NCBI GenBank assembly: GCA_948567375.1
Contig: OX419756.1
Span: forward strand, 65,760,552-65,824,551
From: Lunularia cruciata
Lineage: Eukaryota > Streptophyta > Marchantiopsida > Lunulariales > Lunulariaceae
DNA length: 64,000 nt
Direction of reading: 5' to 3'
The position numbers and the translations under genes were made by a program. Shown here piece after piece: positions 51,723 through 61,896 of this stretch. The notes beneath the pieces were generated by a model. The model searched no databases. It was not told where the DNA came from and worked only from the letters and a program-made list of their open reading frames with translations. Numbering within the stretch: the stretch's first letter is position 1; every line of letters begins with the position of its first letter.

Positions 51723-54700
51723 TGTGGTGCCCACATTTTTTTGTTTTTTCAAAATAAAGAAGAAGAAGTGTATAGAGAAGTCGGATTGTGCCTGTATGGC
51801 TGAAGAAGGCAAAGAAAAGAGTCTTCGGGATGAAACCCGAAGTAAAGTGACTTTGGGTCATAAGGCGACGTACTCGGAAATGCCCTGTCAGCATACAACT
51901 CAAAGTAAATTGTCTTCGTATCGGAGGAGCTCAACCCGAGGCGAAGACAATCTAACAACCTTTTGTCGGGGTGAGAAATTCAAGAAGGGACCGTTCAAAA
52001 ACCAGCGGCCCATACGCACAAAGGTTGATTGATACTGATAGGTGCATGCGGGAGGTGTGATTTCTTGGTAGAAACTCGAAGTGAAGAAAGACAAAGAAGC
52101 GCAACTCTATAAAAAATTGAACTCGCAATGATGAAATGTTGAGTAATTTTCCTTTGCCTTTGAGAAGTCGTCTTGCAGGTGATCATGGGAAGGGAAATAG
52201 AGTTGGAATTGTGGTAGTGCGTAAGGGAGAAGTCGTCAGAGTGAAATCGAGAGATAGTGAGAAGGTAGAAGAGATGGGAAGAGGAAAGAAGAACTTTGAA
52301 TTTGCAGTGAGAAATCATGCAATTTGGAGGTTAGATGTAATAGCTCGGATCAAAGTCTTGAGCCGACTTCGGATCACATTTCTGGCATGGAACTGGATGT
52401 AAGCTTTCCAGGATTCATGACAAAAATCATCGAGAGCAAGTGTCTCTATGGACCCGAGGAAGAAGGGAAGAGAGGAAATCCGGCTCGCTAGACAGAGTCG
52501 GATTGGAGACTTGTACTCGGGAAGGAAGCAGGCTTGGAGCAAGGGGCCACGTTCTTGGGAAAGGGAGAGATAGCTCAAGAGACCTAGGAGGTGAGAGATG
52601 CCTTCTTGTCAAAGAGGACAAAGAATGGGTACAAGGTTGAGAGCTACAAAGACCTTGTGAAGAGAGGGATTGTGAGTGCACTGATGGCTATCATGAAGCC
52701 GGAGATAACCACTTATGTGATGAAACACCAAGCGGTGTTCTTTCACAAGCTTTTTGCAGGAGAACCGATCAATTGGGCAAGGTGTTTTCATGGGAGAATG
52801 AGGCAGATGGTGTGGAATTTGCGGGATAAGTCGCCTCTACACTACATCGTGCCATTTGCAGCACATTTCTACCTCAGGCTCAAATTGTTGAACTCGGCGG
52901 AGCAAAATTGGATGGTGTCACACTTCCATCCTGATTTGCAAAAGGAAGTCAATGTCGAGGAGCAGCAATATATCTTGCAAATCAGGAGCACCGACAACTA
53001 CTACACGAAGAGAGGGAAGAATGTGGAGGTCGTAATGAGTACCCCGACTACAAAGAAGAGGAGTTGGCAAGGTGACGCCAAAGACATGAAGAAACCTTGG
53101 AAGACACGGAGAGGCACCCCAGGGCAAGGTATGGTGGTAATTGAGTAGGAGGATGAAGACTCAGAAGGAGATGCCGAGCTCAAAACTGAAGACTTGGAAC
53201 ACGAGGAGGAGCCTGAGCTAACACTGCAGAGTGGGGATACAAGTAGCGATAGTGATGAAGGGGGAGAAATGACATTGGCGCCAGCAGCTGAAGAATACGA
53301 AGAAGAAGAAGTGCAAACAGAGATGGAAGCCGAAGACAATACGCAGCTGGAAGACAAAGTAACGGTGCCCAAAGAGAAGAAGATCACAGTACAGCAAGGA
53401 GTTTGCTCGAGACATAAGGCAAAGTGTGAAGCGGGGCCGAGTAAGGCAAAAGAAGAGGTAAGTAAAAGCTCGAGAAGTGAGGCGTCGATTTTGATACAAA
53501 GATTGCAGAGAAGAAGGCGAGTATCGGATGAACACAAAGTACGAAGAGAAGTGGCCACGCAAGAAGAAGTGACCCCGAGCGATGGAGTGGAGTACCTGCG
53601 GGATGTGGTATGTCCTCTACTGGTAAAGATGGAGTACAAGAAGAAGGAAATGCAGTTGACATGTCCGGAGGTGAAGACTGTATTGCAGGTATTGACCAGA
53701 TTAGAAGATGAAAACTTGTAGTTGAAGAAGAGTATAACCCGAGGTGAGGAGGAAAGGGAAGTGCTACGAGCGGAGGCAGTAGAGAGAAGTCAGGTAATTG
53801 AAGACCTGCAGAGAGAATTCAGTTATCGAGAGGATCCTGTGAAGAAGAGTGACATAGCAAGGGAGAGACAAGTAGCTGAGTATGAGATCTTGAAGCAACA
53901 GTTTGCCAATTCAAGAGTAGAGGTAATCCATGCTATGGCAAGAGTAGCTACCAAGCAAAGACAAGCAAAGGATACAAATATGAATGCCTTGTTGATTAGT
54001 CTCAGAACTTGGGTAGACAAAAAGATCTTAGAGGTGGAAGATAATATTGCGATTAGATTAGACTTGGTGAAAATAGAGATAGAAATGCTTCGGAAAGATG
54101 TTAGAGCAAAACCCGAAGTAGATAACATAGGAGTACAAATGTCTTTAGAGTTACCATTGGAGACATTAGAGAAGAGTGGGTCGGGAGATAAGGAGTTAGA
54201 TAGATTACCCACTAGTGCAATTTCAGATCAAGAAAGAGAATTGCTGGATCTAGTAGATGAAGTAGAAGATATGAAACCCGAGGAAAAAGTGATAGGAAGT
54301 AAGATTACTTCGGGTTCGGGTTTGAAAGCCGATGATGAAGTAGACATCGGATTGGATTAGTAACAGTTTTGAGATTTGAAGAGGCAGATATAAAGAGGTG
54401 CATTGTCATTTTGGATTTGCAGGTTAGAAGAGTTGTTGTAGAACGGTATAGTTGTTAGAATTGTTGATTGCTTCACTATTTAAGAGTGGCATTTGCAGTC
54501 TTATGTTGTTCAGTGCTTATAATTTCTGAGAATAGATAAAGCAAAGTGCTGTGAAGTAGTGCTCGTCGCTTGAGCTTGATTCCGAGTATCAACTTTGTAA
54601 TTGTGTTTGTGAGTGTTTGAAGAAATTCAAAGTGCAAGTCAGTGTGTTTGCTGGATGTTAGATTCCACAGCCTTGATCTTCATTCTGTGTGTTTGATCTT

Positions 54701-55145
54701 GAGTGAAGTGCAATCAAAGCAATGCCTTGAGAGGAATTGTAGTGTTGGTAGTATTCTGCATTTGTGAGTGCAGTGCAAAGTTGATGTGAAGCAATTTTGA
54801 TCAAGGAAGTTGTGCCTTTAGTGGAGGGGTGGAACACAATTCTGAGGCAAAGTCATTTTGCAGTGAAGTGCCATTTTTGGGAGAGCATGAATCATCACAA
54901 TCAAGATTGTTTGGAAAGATTTGATGGAGTTGTGATTATGGAGTGTTAATTTGTGACAAGACTGCGAGTCAGTGCTTGTTACCCTCTTCTAGGTGTGGTT
55001 TCTACCTGAGAGATTAAAGACGCAACCAAGAAGAACTACATGTTACTGTTTGACTTTGCATTTGACCAATTCTGAATTGTATCTCTGCGGGAACAAACTT
55101 TACTTACCTGATTACGGCAAAAGTGATATTTGCCGGGTTGTCACA
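51723..55145 (+). mobile_element. Coil-6: Coil element with perfect 5-bp target duplication in Met-2 PHD
   Basis: The unit is 3,423 bp, TGTGGTGCCCACA...GGGTTGTCACA, flanked by ATAAC at 51718-51722 and 55146-55150. Removing it rejoins the PHD coding sequence exactly as in Met-1 (GCCACATAACATACACC). This is the clearest proof of the Coil family's ends and of 5-bp staggered integration. It is shorter than Coil-5 because of internal deletions, including part of the coiled coil. Confidence 0.95.
52136..54360 (+). pseudogene. Coil-6 coiled-coil ORF
   Basis: ATG at 52136 (second of two nearby ATGs, equivalent to MSSNF) to TAG 54358-54360. Open stretches are 52591-53148 (HQAVFFHKLFAGEPINW, PPHYIVPF-like, FHPDLQKEV, up to a TAG after GMVVIE), 53194-53721 (acidic region, CSRHKAKC, RRLQRRRRV-like) and 53722-54360 (coiled coil and tail). 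In the last stretch the coiled coil jumps from ARVATK to RQAKDTNMN, an in-frame loss of ~100 codons compared with Coil-4. The tail is intact. Confidence 0.7.
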
Positions 55146-55419
55146 ATAACATACACCTCAAGCCTGCACGTACAAGTGCCAAGCTTGGGTCCATAGTACC
55201 ATCAATGTTTGGAAGGTGGCATGGCCCACAATTGCACACATGATCCTTCCAAACAACACCATCATGTCCTTCTAACACAAGGACTCCAGATGGCAAAACC
55301 TCGTGCACTCTCAAGATAGTGCGGCTTGTAGAAACATCAAGTGTCGTTGGTGCTGTCTATTGTAAATATACATAGTCGCCTAGATGAAATCGACGGATCA
55401 AGGGTCTATAACGTCCTCC
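55146..55419 (-). pseudogene. pol: Met-2 integrase tail and PHD finger, N-terminal piece
   Basis: Minus-strand codons give a basic RRFHLGDYVYLQ stretch (GPY/F-like C-terminal domain of integrase), then after a TAG a region matching VLEGRDGVVW and CHLPNIDGT, and the first PHD ligand RCML up to the Coil-6 site. A TGA at the start (ATT TGA GGA) sits where CGA is expected. In Met-1 the same region is one frame with the finger. Confidence 0.75.
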
Positions 55420-56145
55420 TCAAATGGTACCATAGCGTAAAGTATCTCTATGTTGAGCAATCGCCAAGTTCTCAAAGGCCATTGGCATCACTCTCCAAAA
55501 GATCTCTACTCGCTGAGAACATTCGCTCATCCATACATTGGCATCATCCAAGTCCAAAAGTACAGTAGCATCTTGACAAATGGCTGCAGGTAAATCTAGA
55601 TCTCGTCCAAAGAGTAGAAAGTATGGAGAGAATGATGCTAAGGAGGCTTGCCGGCTGAACCGATAGCCCATGGCCAACCAAGGTAATTGGGGATCCCAAT
55701 CTCCCAAGTGGCCTCTCTGCAAACCATACTTTTGCAATCCTCTCTTCACCGTCTGAACCACTCTCTCTGCTAAGCCATCTGCCTCAAGGTGATCTTGGGA
55801 TGTAGTACAATGAGCAATCAAAGCCTTGTCACACAAGACCTGAAAATCCCCCAAGAACTCTGTACCCTGATCAGTCAAAACCTCAGCTGGTGCACCAAAA
55901 TGACTAAGGACTCGATCCAAGAAGGAGTAAGCTATCCCTTCACTAGACTTGTCAGGAAGTGCCACCAACTCAATCCACTTGGAGAAGTGCTCCACCATCA
56001 CCAAAAAATACCGATGATGTCTCACAGTCAGCGGTAAAGGTCCAACAAAGTCCAAACTCCAACAGTAATCCAATCCCATGATAGGTAATGGGTGTAATTG
56101 TGGCGTAGGAGCATTGAATGATGCTCTAACTCGGTCACAAACCAT
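55420..56145 (-). pseudogene. pol: Met-2 integrase catalytic core
   Basis: An open frame of 241 codons. CMVCDRVRASF-like zinc-domain end, WSLDFVGPLPL (Asp32), VLTDQGTEF (Asp92) and DGLAERVVQT (Glu127) give the D-D-E triad, followed by LPWLAMGYRFSRQASLASFSP and the long helix to LRYGTI. It is the complete core that Met-1 lacks in part. It would integrate Met cDNA; the PHD finger that follows is the likely targeting module. Confidence 0.85.
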
Positions 56146-56202
56146 ACATCTGTCAACAAACTGCTGTACCTCGGTCTACATACCGCACCACCAATAATGA
56201 CT

Positions 56203-56982
56203 CTAGAGTAAGCTATATGTACGCTTTACTCCAAAATGTCCTAGTTCCTCATGAGCATGACAGACCAGCTGTGGTCTCTGTGATGGAAGTGGTACTACTC
56301 GCACTCTACCATCCTCCCATACAAGCAAAAGGTGTCTATCCTCCAATCTAAACTGTCTGGCTTGCTGAAGAACCCGGTCTCTCTCCTTGGCCCCAAATGT
56401 GCCACCCACAACACCTGTGCAAAGATAGTCCATCACTAAGACATCATCATGAATGTCTTGCTGAATTGTACTAATATCTTCACTCTCTGGATCTGTGACC
56501 TCAGTAACTCCTCCTATATGCACTGAGAGAGATACCACCAAAGCCTCTGCACACAAAAAGGCCGATGCATGCCAACCTGGCACCATCTCCTCATCTGTCT
56601 CACCATGCCAACGTGCTCCGATCTGATCCTGCTGGCTGGGACATGGATATCTACTCAACCCATCTGCATCACGGTTCACCACTCCAGGTCTATGAACAAC
56701 CGTGAAATCATACTCCTGTAAAATCAAAGCCCATCGTGCAAGCTTCCATGAAAGCTTGTTGGACTCAATCAACCACTTCAGCGGCTGATGATCAGTGATG
56801 AGAGTGAAGGGGTTACCAAATAGGTAACATCGGAAATGTGCTATTGCCCAACGTGCTGCCAAGCACTCTCCCTCATATGAACTATACTTTGCCTCCGCTG
56901 AATTGTTGGAGCGACTAGCATAGGCCACCACAAACTCCTTCTCCTCATCATCATGCTGGGTGAGCACTGCTGCAAGCCCCAA
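56203..56982 (-). pseudogene. pol: Met-2 RNase H and integrase zinc domain
   Basis: An open frame of 260 codons. RNase H: SSYEGECLAARWAIAHFRCY, LITDHQPLKWLIES, RPGVVNRDADGLSR. A linker (GARWHGETDEEM, IQQDIHDDVLVMDYL) then the HHCC domain start CHAHEELGHFGVKRTYSLL, whose last two Cys (CMVC) lie in the next frame after stops near 56200-56150. The zinc domain helps integrase assemble on the cDNA ends. Confidence 0.85.
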
Positions 56983-57012
56983 CTTACTCCAATCAGTATG
57001 AACCTGAAATGG

Positions 57013-57930
57013 TCATCCCCTGATTGGTCTCCTCAAAATAGGAGCAGATGACAACCTCTCCTTGAGCTCTACAAAAGTTCTCTCCTGCTCATCTCCCCAA
57101 CACCACTCTTGTGTAAGCTTGGTCAGCTTTGTCAAGGCCTTGGCAATGGCACTAAATCCTCTAACATAGTGGCAATAGAAGTTTGCCAACCCAAGGAATG
57201 CTCGCACTGTGCTCACATCCGTAGGCCAAGGAATACGTGCAATAGCCTCCACCTTGGTTTGCTGAACACCAAGTCCTCCAGGGTAGATAGTGTGACCCAA
57301 ATACTCAACTTGCTTGTAGAAGAACCTACACTTCCCAGGATGTTGTTTGAGTCCATGAGATCTCAACCTCTCAAACACCTCCAACAACTGTCTCTCATGC
57401 TCCTCCACAGTAGTGCTATAAACCAAAATGTCATCAATATAGCACTGAGCAAAATCCAATCCAGCTAGGATCCTATCCATGACCCTTTGGAACTCAGTAG
57501 GAGCGTTCTTTAACCCAAATGGTAAGAACCTCCACTGATATAACACATCCTTGCCGTGAGGATCAATAGCCCAAAATGCTATCTTGGACTTATCCTCCTC
57601 CCTGATCAGCAACTGATGATATACTGCTCAAAGATCCAAAGTACTAAAGATCTTTGCATGCCCAATGGCATCAAAAATCTCCTCCGGTGTAGGCATGGCA
57701 TACCGATCAGCCTTGGTCTATCAGTTGATAGGACGGTAATCTCCACACATTCGCCTATCTGTATAGTTGCCATGCATATCCTTCTTGGCTCGCATCACTG
57801 TCATTGATGCATACTCTCCATGTGAAATCTCCACCAAACCAGCCTCAAAAAGGTCACTACTCCGGCTCTGAATCAATGTCCTCTCCATATCACTATATTG
57901 ATAAGGACATCAGAAAATTGGTGTGTTGCT
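57013..57930 (-). pseudogene. pol: Met-2 reverse transcriptase
   Basis: The frame 57612-57013 (199 codons) holds WRFLPFGLKNAPTEFQRVMD, CYIDDILVYS (catalytic YIDD at about 57438-57427), KQVEYLGHTIYPGGL and the thumb RAFLGLANFYCHYVRGF, ending before RNase H. Upstream codons to ~57930 give MERTLIQSQSSDLFEAGLVE and CGDYRPIN with breaks. TGA codons at 57910-57912 and 57628-57630 match those in Met-1 at the same positions. Otherwise RT is well preserved. Confidence 0.85.
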
Positions 57931-58122
57931 AATCAGCTCAATCCGTATACCAGGTCCCTTTAGAGCGCCCAAATCCTTCATATTGAAGGCAAAACAACTA
58001 GTGTGACTCCTCAAGAACCTCCAAACCCTCCGTCTTTCCTCTCCGGTAAGCTTGGGTCCAAGATCTGGCTCCCAAGTATCCTTTGTAACTGTAGTAGGAG
58101 TGGAATACGTACTAACTAACTA

Positions 58123-58469
58123 CTACACTAGGCCCTTGGGAGCAATAATGTCATGCCCCCGACCACTAGAGGTCCCAACCTCTGTGTGAAAAACTCCCTC
58201 CACTTTGGCTACAAGCTCCACACGTCCTCTGGCTGCATCCCATGTGGACCAAGGGTGTAATCCAAATAGCCCGCGCTCACTTGGATGGACTCCAAGTAGA
58301 CCACTCTCCCTAATAGCTACTGGATGTGTCCCAAGAATACCATGTCCACTCGGTCCATCGCCCCCAGTATGTGCCTGAATTGTCTCGATAGGCACAGGGC
58401 TCACAAGTGTCCGAGTGGTGATGCCTATCAAGCGCATCCTACGCTGCTCTGCCAAGCCAAGGCTCACAA
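58123..58469 (-). pseudogene. pol: Met-2 linker with GHP-type repeats
   Basis: The region between methyltransferase motif X and RT. Three repeats GILGTHP, GLLGVHP and GLFGLHP spaced by ~11-12 residues, then WSTWDAARGRVEL and a His/Ser-rich end. It is open in this copy (part of the 160-codon frame 58605-58123), unlike in Met-1. No domain recognised; length and repeats are conserved between copies. Confidence 0.5.
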
Positions 58470-59430
58470 TCCAGGTCAAACAATTCAGGTCCATAGCCTG
58501 ACCTAACACTTGACGCATGGATGCCTCTGACACTGTTGGAATAGCGGTAATACCGATGCAAAAACCCATCGCTCGCTCTCTCTCATCAACATTGGGCTCC
58601 ACCAACTGCTGTAACTGAGAGTCCCAAACAAGTCCAGGTCCTCCCTCTCAAAAAGCATGAGAACCTGGGAAACTCATGAGTGTGGGAAATGCGGCTCTAG
58701 GCTGTCCAACTAGGTTCACCACTACCATAGATGACCTATCAGCCACTACCAGTGTCTGAGACTGACGCCCAACATCCAAGATATTATCAACAAGAATATG
58801 GTCCAGTCGCTGAATCCCATCATAAGCACGCTGTAGAACCTCTCTAGGTAAGGGGTTCATCCACCAAAGATGAAGACGATGAGCCCATGATCCCACTCTA
58901 GCTGCATCTAACAATACAGCAGGTCCCATCCAAGAATGGACCTGATGTGTACTCGCCACCACTCTGGTGCGAGAATCATCCAACAAAGGAATGTTCTCCA
59001 GAAGGTAAGTTGGAGAAACAGACTGATGAACCTGGAGATGTTGTAGTATCTGTAACATCTCCCAAAACACACCAGAACGAGGATCTTGAAGACCCAATCC
59101 TCTACCAACACGTGTATGTCCTTGACATGGCCATCCAGAAATCACCAAGTGAATAGGCCCATGTCTCTCTAGGTCATGCGCTCCTAGTAAGGAAATGTCT
59201 CCTGGTAGGGCCTTCTGGTAACCTCTGGCTGCTGACATCAGTAATAACTCCGGATACCGATAGGCCAAATGTGCCACATGATGTAGAGAGACTCGCCTAG
59301 TAGTCTCATCTCTCTCTACATACACCTTTGTACATGGATACCCGCCTGTAACACCGTAGCTAGTCCGGTGCTGATCCCACCAAACAACTCCAATAGGCAT
59401 ATCCCCTCTGCTAGATACTGCCAAGCAATG
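58470..59430 (-). pseudogene. Met-2 C5 cytosine DNA methyltransferase domain
   Basis: The clearest copy. Motif I LLELFGGISTGL near 59420-59385; a 4-bp loss after VQR near 59330 shifts frame. Then the frame 59424-58648 carries VYVERDETTRR, GPIHLVISGWPCQGHTR (catalytic Cys codon about 59127-59125), LLENIPLL (Glu codon about 58998-58996), AVLLDAARVGSWAHRLHLWW (motif VIII-like), ILDVGRQSQTLVVADRS (target-recognition-like), and after a TGA at 58648-58650 motif IX DERERAMGF and motif X MRQVLGQAMDL. Catalytic residues are present. The enzyme would transfer methyl groups from AdoMet to cytosine C5. The order I-X and motif VIII wording suggest a DNMT3-like origin; a bacterial or other eukaryotic C5 enzyme as source is not excluded. 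Confidence 0.87.
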
Positions 59431-60533
59431 GGTGTGGTATCCAGAGGTGTCAAAGCAATCGCCTCTGGAGGCTCATCCTCACACTCATCTCCTGATGGTA
59501 CAAAGGCTCCACTCCAAGCCTGCTGCACCAACTGATCTGCATGCTGCTGCAATGCCTCCTCTGAAGTCCGCAATGGAACATCCAAAGTGGATGGAAAAAT
59601 CCCACTCGTACTCCAAAGCCGAGTGATCTCCTATGGTACTAGAGTATCCTCTACATGGGTGTTCCCCTCCAACAAGTCACCAAGCCAAGTAACTGCACCA
59701 CTAAAAGCTGAAACTGATGCTGCCATCGTCCCAGACTGTAGTGAGCCAAGACTGCCACTATTCAAGCGTACTGGTAGGCAACATACCCGTCCCTCACGAG
59801 ACTGCCAACCAGGTCTATTAGAGGCTATCTCCTCCCAATAGTCAATGTTGAAACCCATGGGGTATAACACTACTCCCCCAACTAGCACATCATATGACTC
59901 AGCTATCGTCGCAATAGCCTGAGCTCTCACCACCAAGCTATCAGTCAGATGATCAGGCTGAACCTGGACAACAAGCTCTCCACGTGTGATGTACTGTGTC
60001 AAACCACCACCTAGAGATGTCTGGATCTGAAATGGACACCTCTCCACATCGGTCTTCCGTAACTCTAGACCAACAACTGCAGCCTTCCCCAACATAAGGG
60101 GCTGCGCACCAGAGTCTAACAAGACTCTCTGTGGTGTATAGACCTTCCCTGAAGGTCCCACCAAACAAAAAATCTCCCTTTGGTTATCCAATAGGACAAC
60201 ACCAGGTGTAAACCGCACTCTCTCAAAGGCCGGTCTAGCTGGCAACTCCTCCAGTCTAGCCGCTGCTGCCTGCCATAAACCATTGGTCGCTAAACGGATC
60301 CCATGCTCCTCAACCAAGTCAGCTCCACTACCAACCACCTCTTCTCTAGTAGTAGGAACTGCACCATCCCTACTCTCACACATTGTGGCAGCCAACCGAA
60401 ACACTAGGGTTGGGTCAACTCCCAATGTAAACATGTCACTGGCTGAAAACAAAGGACACCGCATAATCAGCTGAGCCGCCCCCAACATCATGCTAGTCTC
60501 TGTAGTAGCATGTGGCTGACTAGCAGGTAGTCT
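59431..60533 (-). pseudogene. pol: Met-2 aspartic protease and spacer
   Basis: The open frame 60491-59631 (286 codons) starts in the gag-pol linker (MMLGAAQLIMRCPLFSASDM), has the retropepsin active site RVLLDSGAQPLM (Asp126 of this frame) and AESYDVLVGGVVLYP near residue 200, and runs into the acidic spacer. A TAG after EDTLVP separates it from 59585-59316 (EEALQQHADQLVQQAW, then LTPLDTTPIAWQY), which leads into motif I. The upstream part is removed by Tat-4 at 60533. Confidence 0.8.
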
Positions 60534-61212
60534 TGTGAGCCGGCCTGTCTCTCACTCAGGATGAACCTCTGATGGCTATTATGGTAGCGCACCATGGACT
60601 AAGAAGGCAAGGAACCCCAACTCCATCATACTCCTCCAAGGCTAACACTCCAAGACTCAAGACATTGCTCACTAGAGAACTCAATGAGAGAGAGATAGTT
60701 GCAAATGAAAAGATGATGAGTACCTCCTCACCCCTTGTTTATATACTTGTGAAATAGTTACGTACCAAAGTTACTAATTACCGTAGTAACTCAAGTTACT
60801 AGACTAAAAGTCAAGTAAAGTCAAAAAGTAGAAAGGAATATCCATTCACATGGGCATATTCCCCTTATCTTGACCCAACCACTAAAGCAAGGATTCCTTC
60901 ACATGGGCTATCCTTGGACTAAAGAAGAATCCAAAACAAAAAGGCTTGCAGGCCCAAGAGTTCTCAACTCTTTCCCCAAAGCCAAACACTTAGGAATAAT
61001 ACCAAGTCAACACACTAAAATCCAAAATAGTGGTGCTCATCTTTTCTACTTCCTCTAAAGTAAGGTCCCATCTATCTAAGCTATGACTAACTTTAGCTAA
61101 CCATGACTAATATAGAACCATCCTTTATCTCTATATAAATAATATCTCTTAAGTACTTGTAATACCAAGCTAAATATCACAATACCACACACATGCACAA
61201 ATGGGTGTTACA
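60534..61212 (-). repeat. Tat-4 3' LTR (679 bp)
   Basis: Complete LTR, TGTGAGCCGGCC...GGGTGTTACA on the plus strand, joined to the internal region at 61213 through the polypurine-like CCGGGGGTAAA (sense). A ~10 bp internal deletion near 60863 distinguishes it from other copies. It interrupts Met-2; the outer flank is AGTCT (60529-60533), with the partner outside the window. Confidence 0.9.
60737..60745 (-). promoter_or_regulatory. TATA box in the Tat-4 LTR
   Basis: Sense-strand AAGTATATAAACAAGG lies ~470 bp into the LTR. It is conserved in the other complete Tat LTRs. A second AT-rich candidate, TTTATATAG, is near 61127-61140. The first has the better consensus and leaves ~200 bp for R-U5. 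Confidence 0.5.
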
Positions 61213-61260
61213 TTTACCCCCGGACTAAGTTTTCACTTTGTCCTCAAAGTGAAGGTTTCT

Positions 61261-61842
61261 CTACCTTCTATGGTACATCTTCAACTTATCATGGTTAATC
61301 CTATCAAAGTATCTTCCTCCCAACTCCTTGAGATCATAGGTGTAATTGCCCCACACCTTCTCCACTATGAAAGGTCCAAAGTACTTAGGCAAAAACTTCT
61401 TTTGCACTCTCTTGAATCGAATGGAATCAAACAACATTACCCAATCACCTTCTTTGAAAGGCTCCACCTTCTTCTTGTCTTGCCTCTTATTATAGCTCTC
61501 CTTTTGTTTCCTTTGGGCTTGCTCCACTCGAACCATAGGAACTGCTCTTGCCTCTTCCAACTCCATGAGTTGATCCTTCCTTGACTTCTCTGCATCACCT
61601 CCTTGTGCTTTCTTCAATCTCCTATGAATGCTTTGGAAGGTAGGAAGATCAAAGTGAATAGGTAAGGTAGACTCAATACCATACACCAATTGAAATGGAG
61701 AATATCCAGTGGAAGTTTTCATGGTTGTCCTATACTCCCACAAAACTGCATGAATCCTCTTGTCCCAATGATGTTTAGCCCCCTCCATTTCTGCATCTTT
61801 GGCCAACATCATGCACAAGGTCTGATTGGTTCTCTCTGCCAA
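61261..61842 (-). pseudogene. pol: Tat-4 integrase C-terminal part
   Basis: An open frame of 193 codons beginning at the catalytic Glu (AERTNQTLCMMLAKDAEME), then YRTTMKTSTGYSPFQLVYG, a basic amphipathic region (RKQKESYNKRQDKKKVEPF), the GPY/F-like FLPKYFGPFIVEKVWGNYTY, and the end HDKLKMYHRR with stop at 61261. No chromodomain and no PHD finger follow, in contrast to Met. Confidence 0.85.
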
Positions 61843-61896
61843 GCCATTGGAATTTGGCTTATAGGATGTAGTTACTCTATGTGTGATAGAGAAATG

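Larger units (their letters stand above)
50751..60533 (-). mobile_element. Met-2: second methyltransferase/PHD Ty3 element, interrupted by Coil-6
   Basis: Minus-strand Met element from protease (60491) to 3' end (50751), inserted into Met-3 gag. Order: protease, methyltransferase, RT, RNase H, complete integrase, PHD finger (split by Coil-6), polypurine tract, R1 copy and LTR. Gag and the 5' end are cut off at 60533 by Tat-4. It keeps the ~560 bp (about 56040-56605) that Met-1 lacks, so the two copies together define the full pol order. Frame breaks are fewer than in Met-1. Confidence 0.85.
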
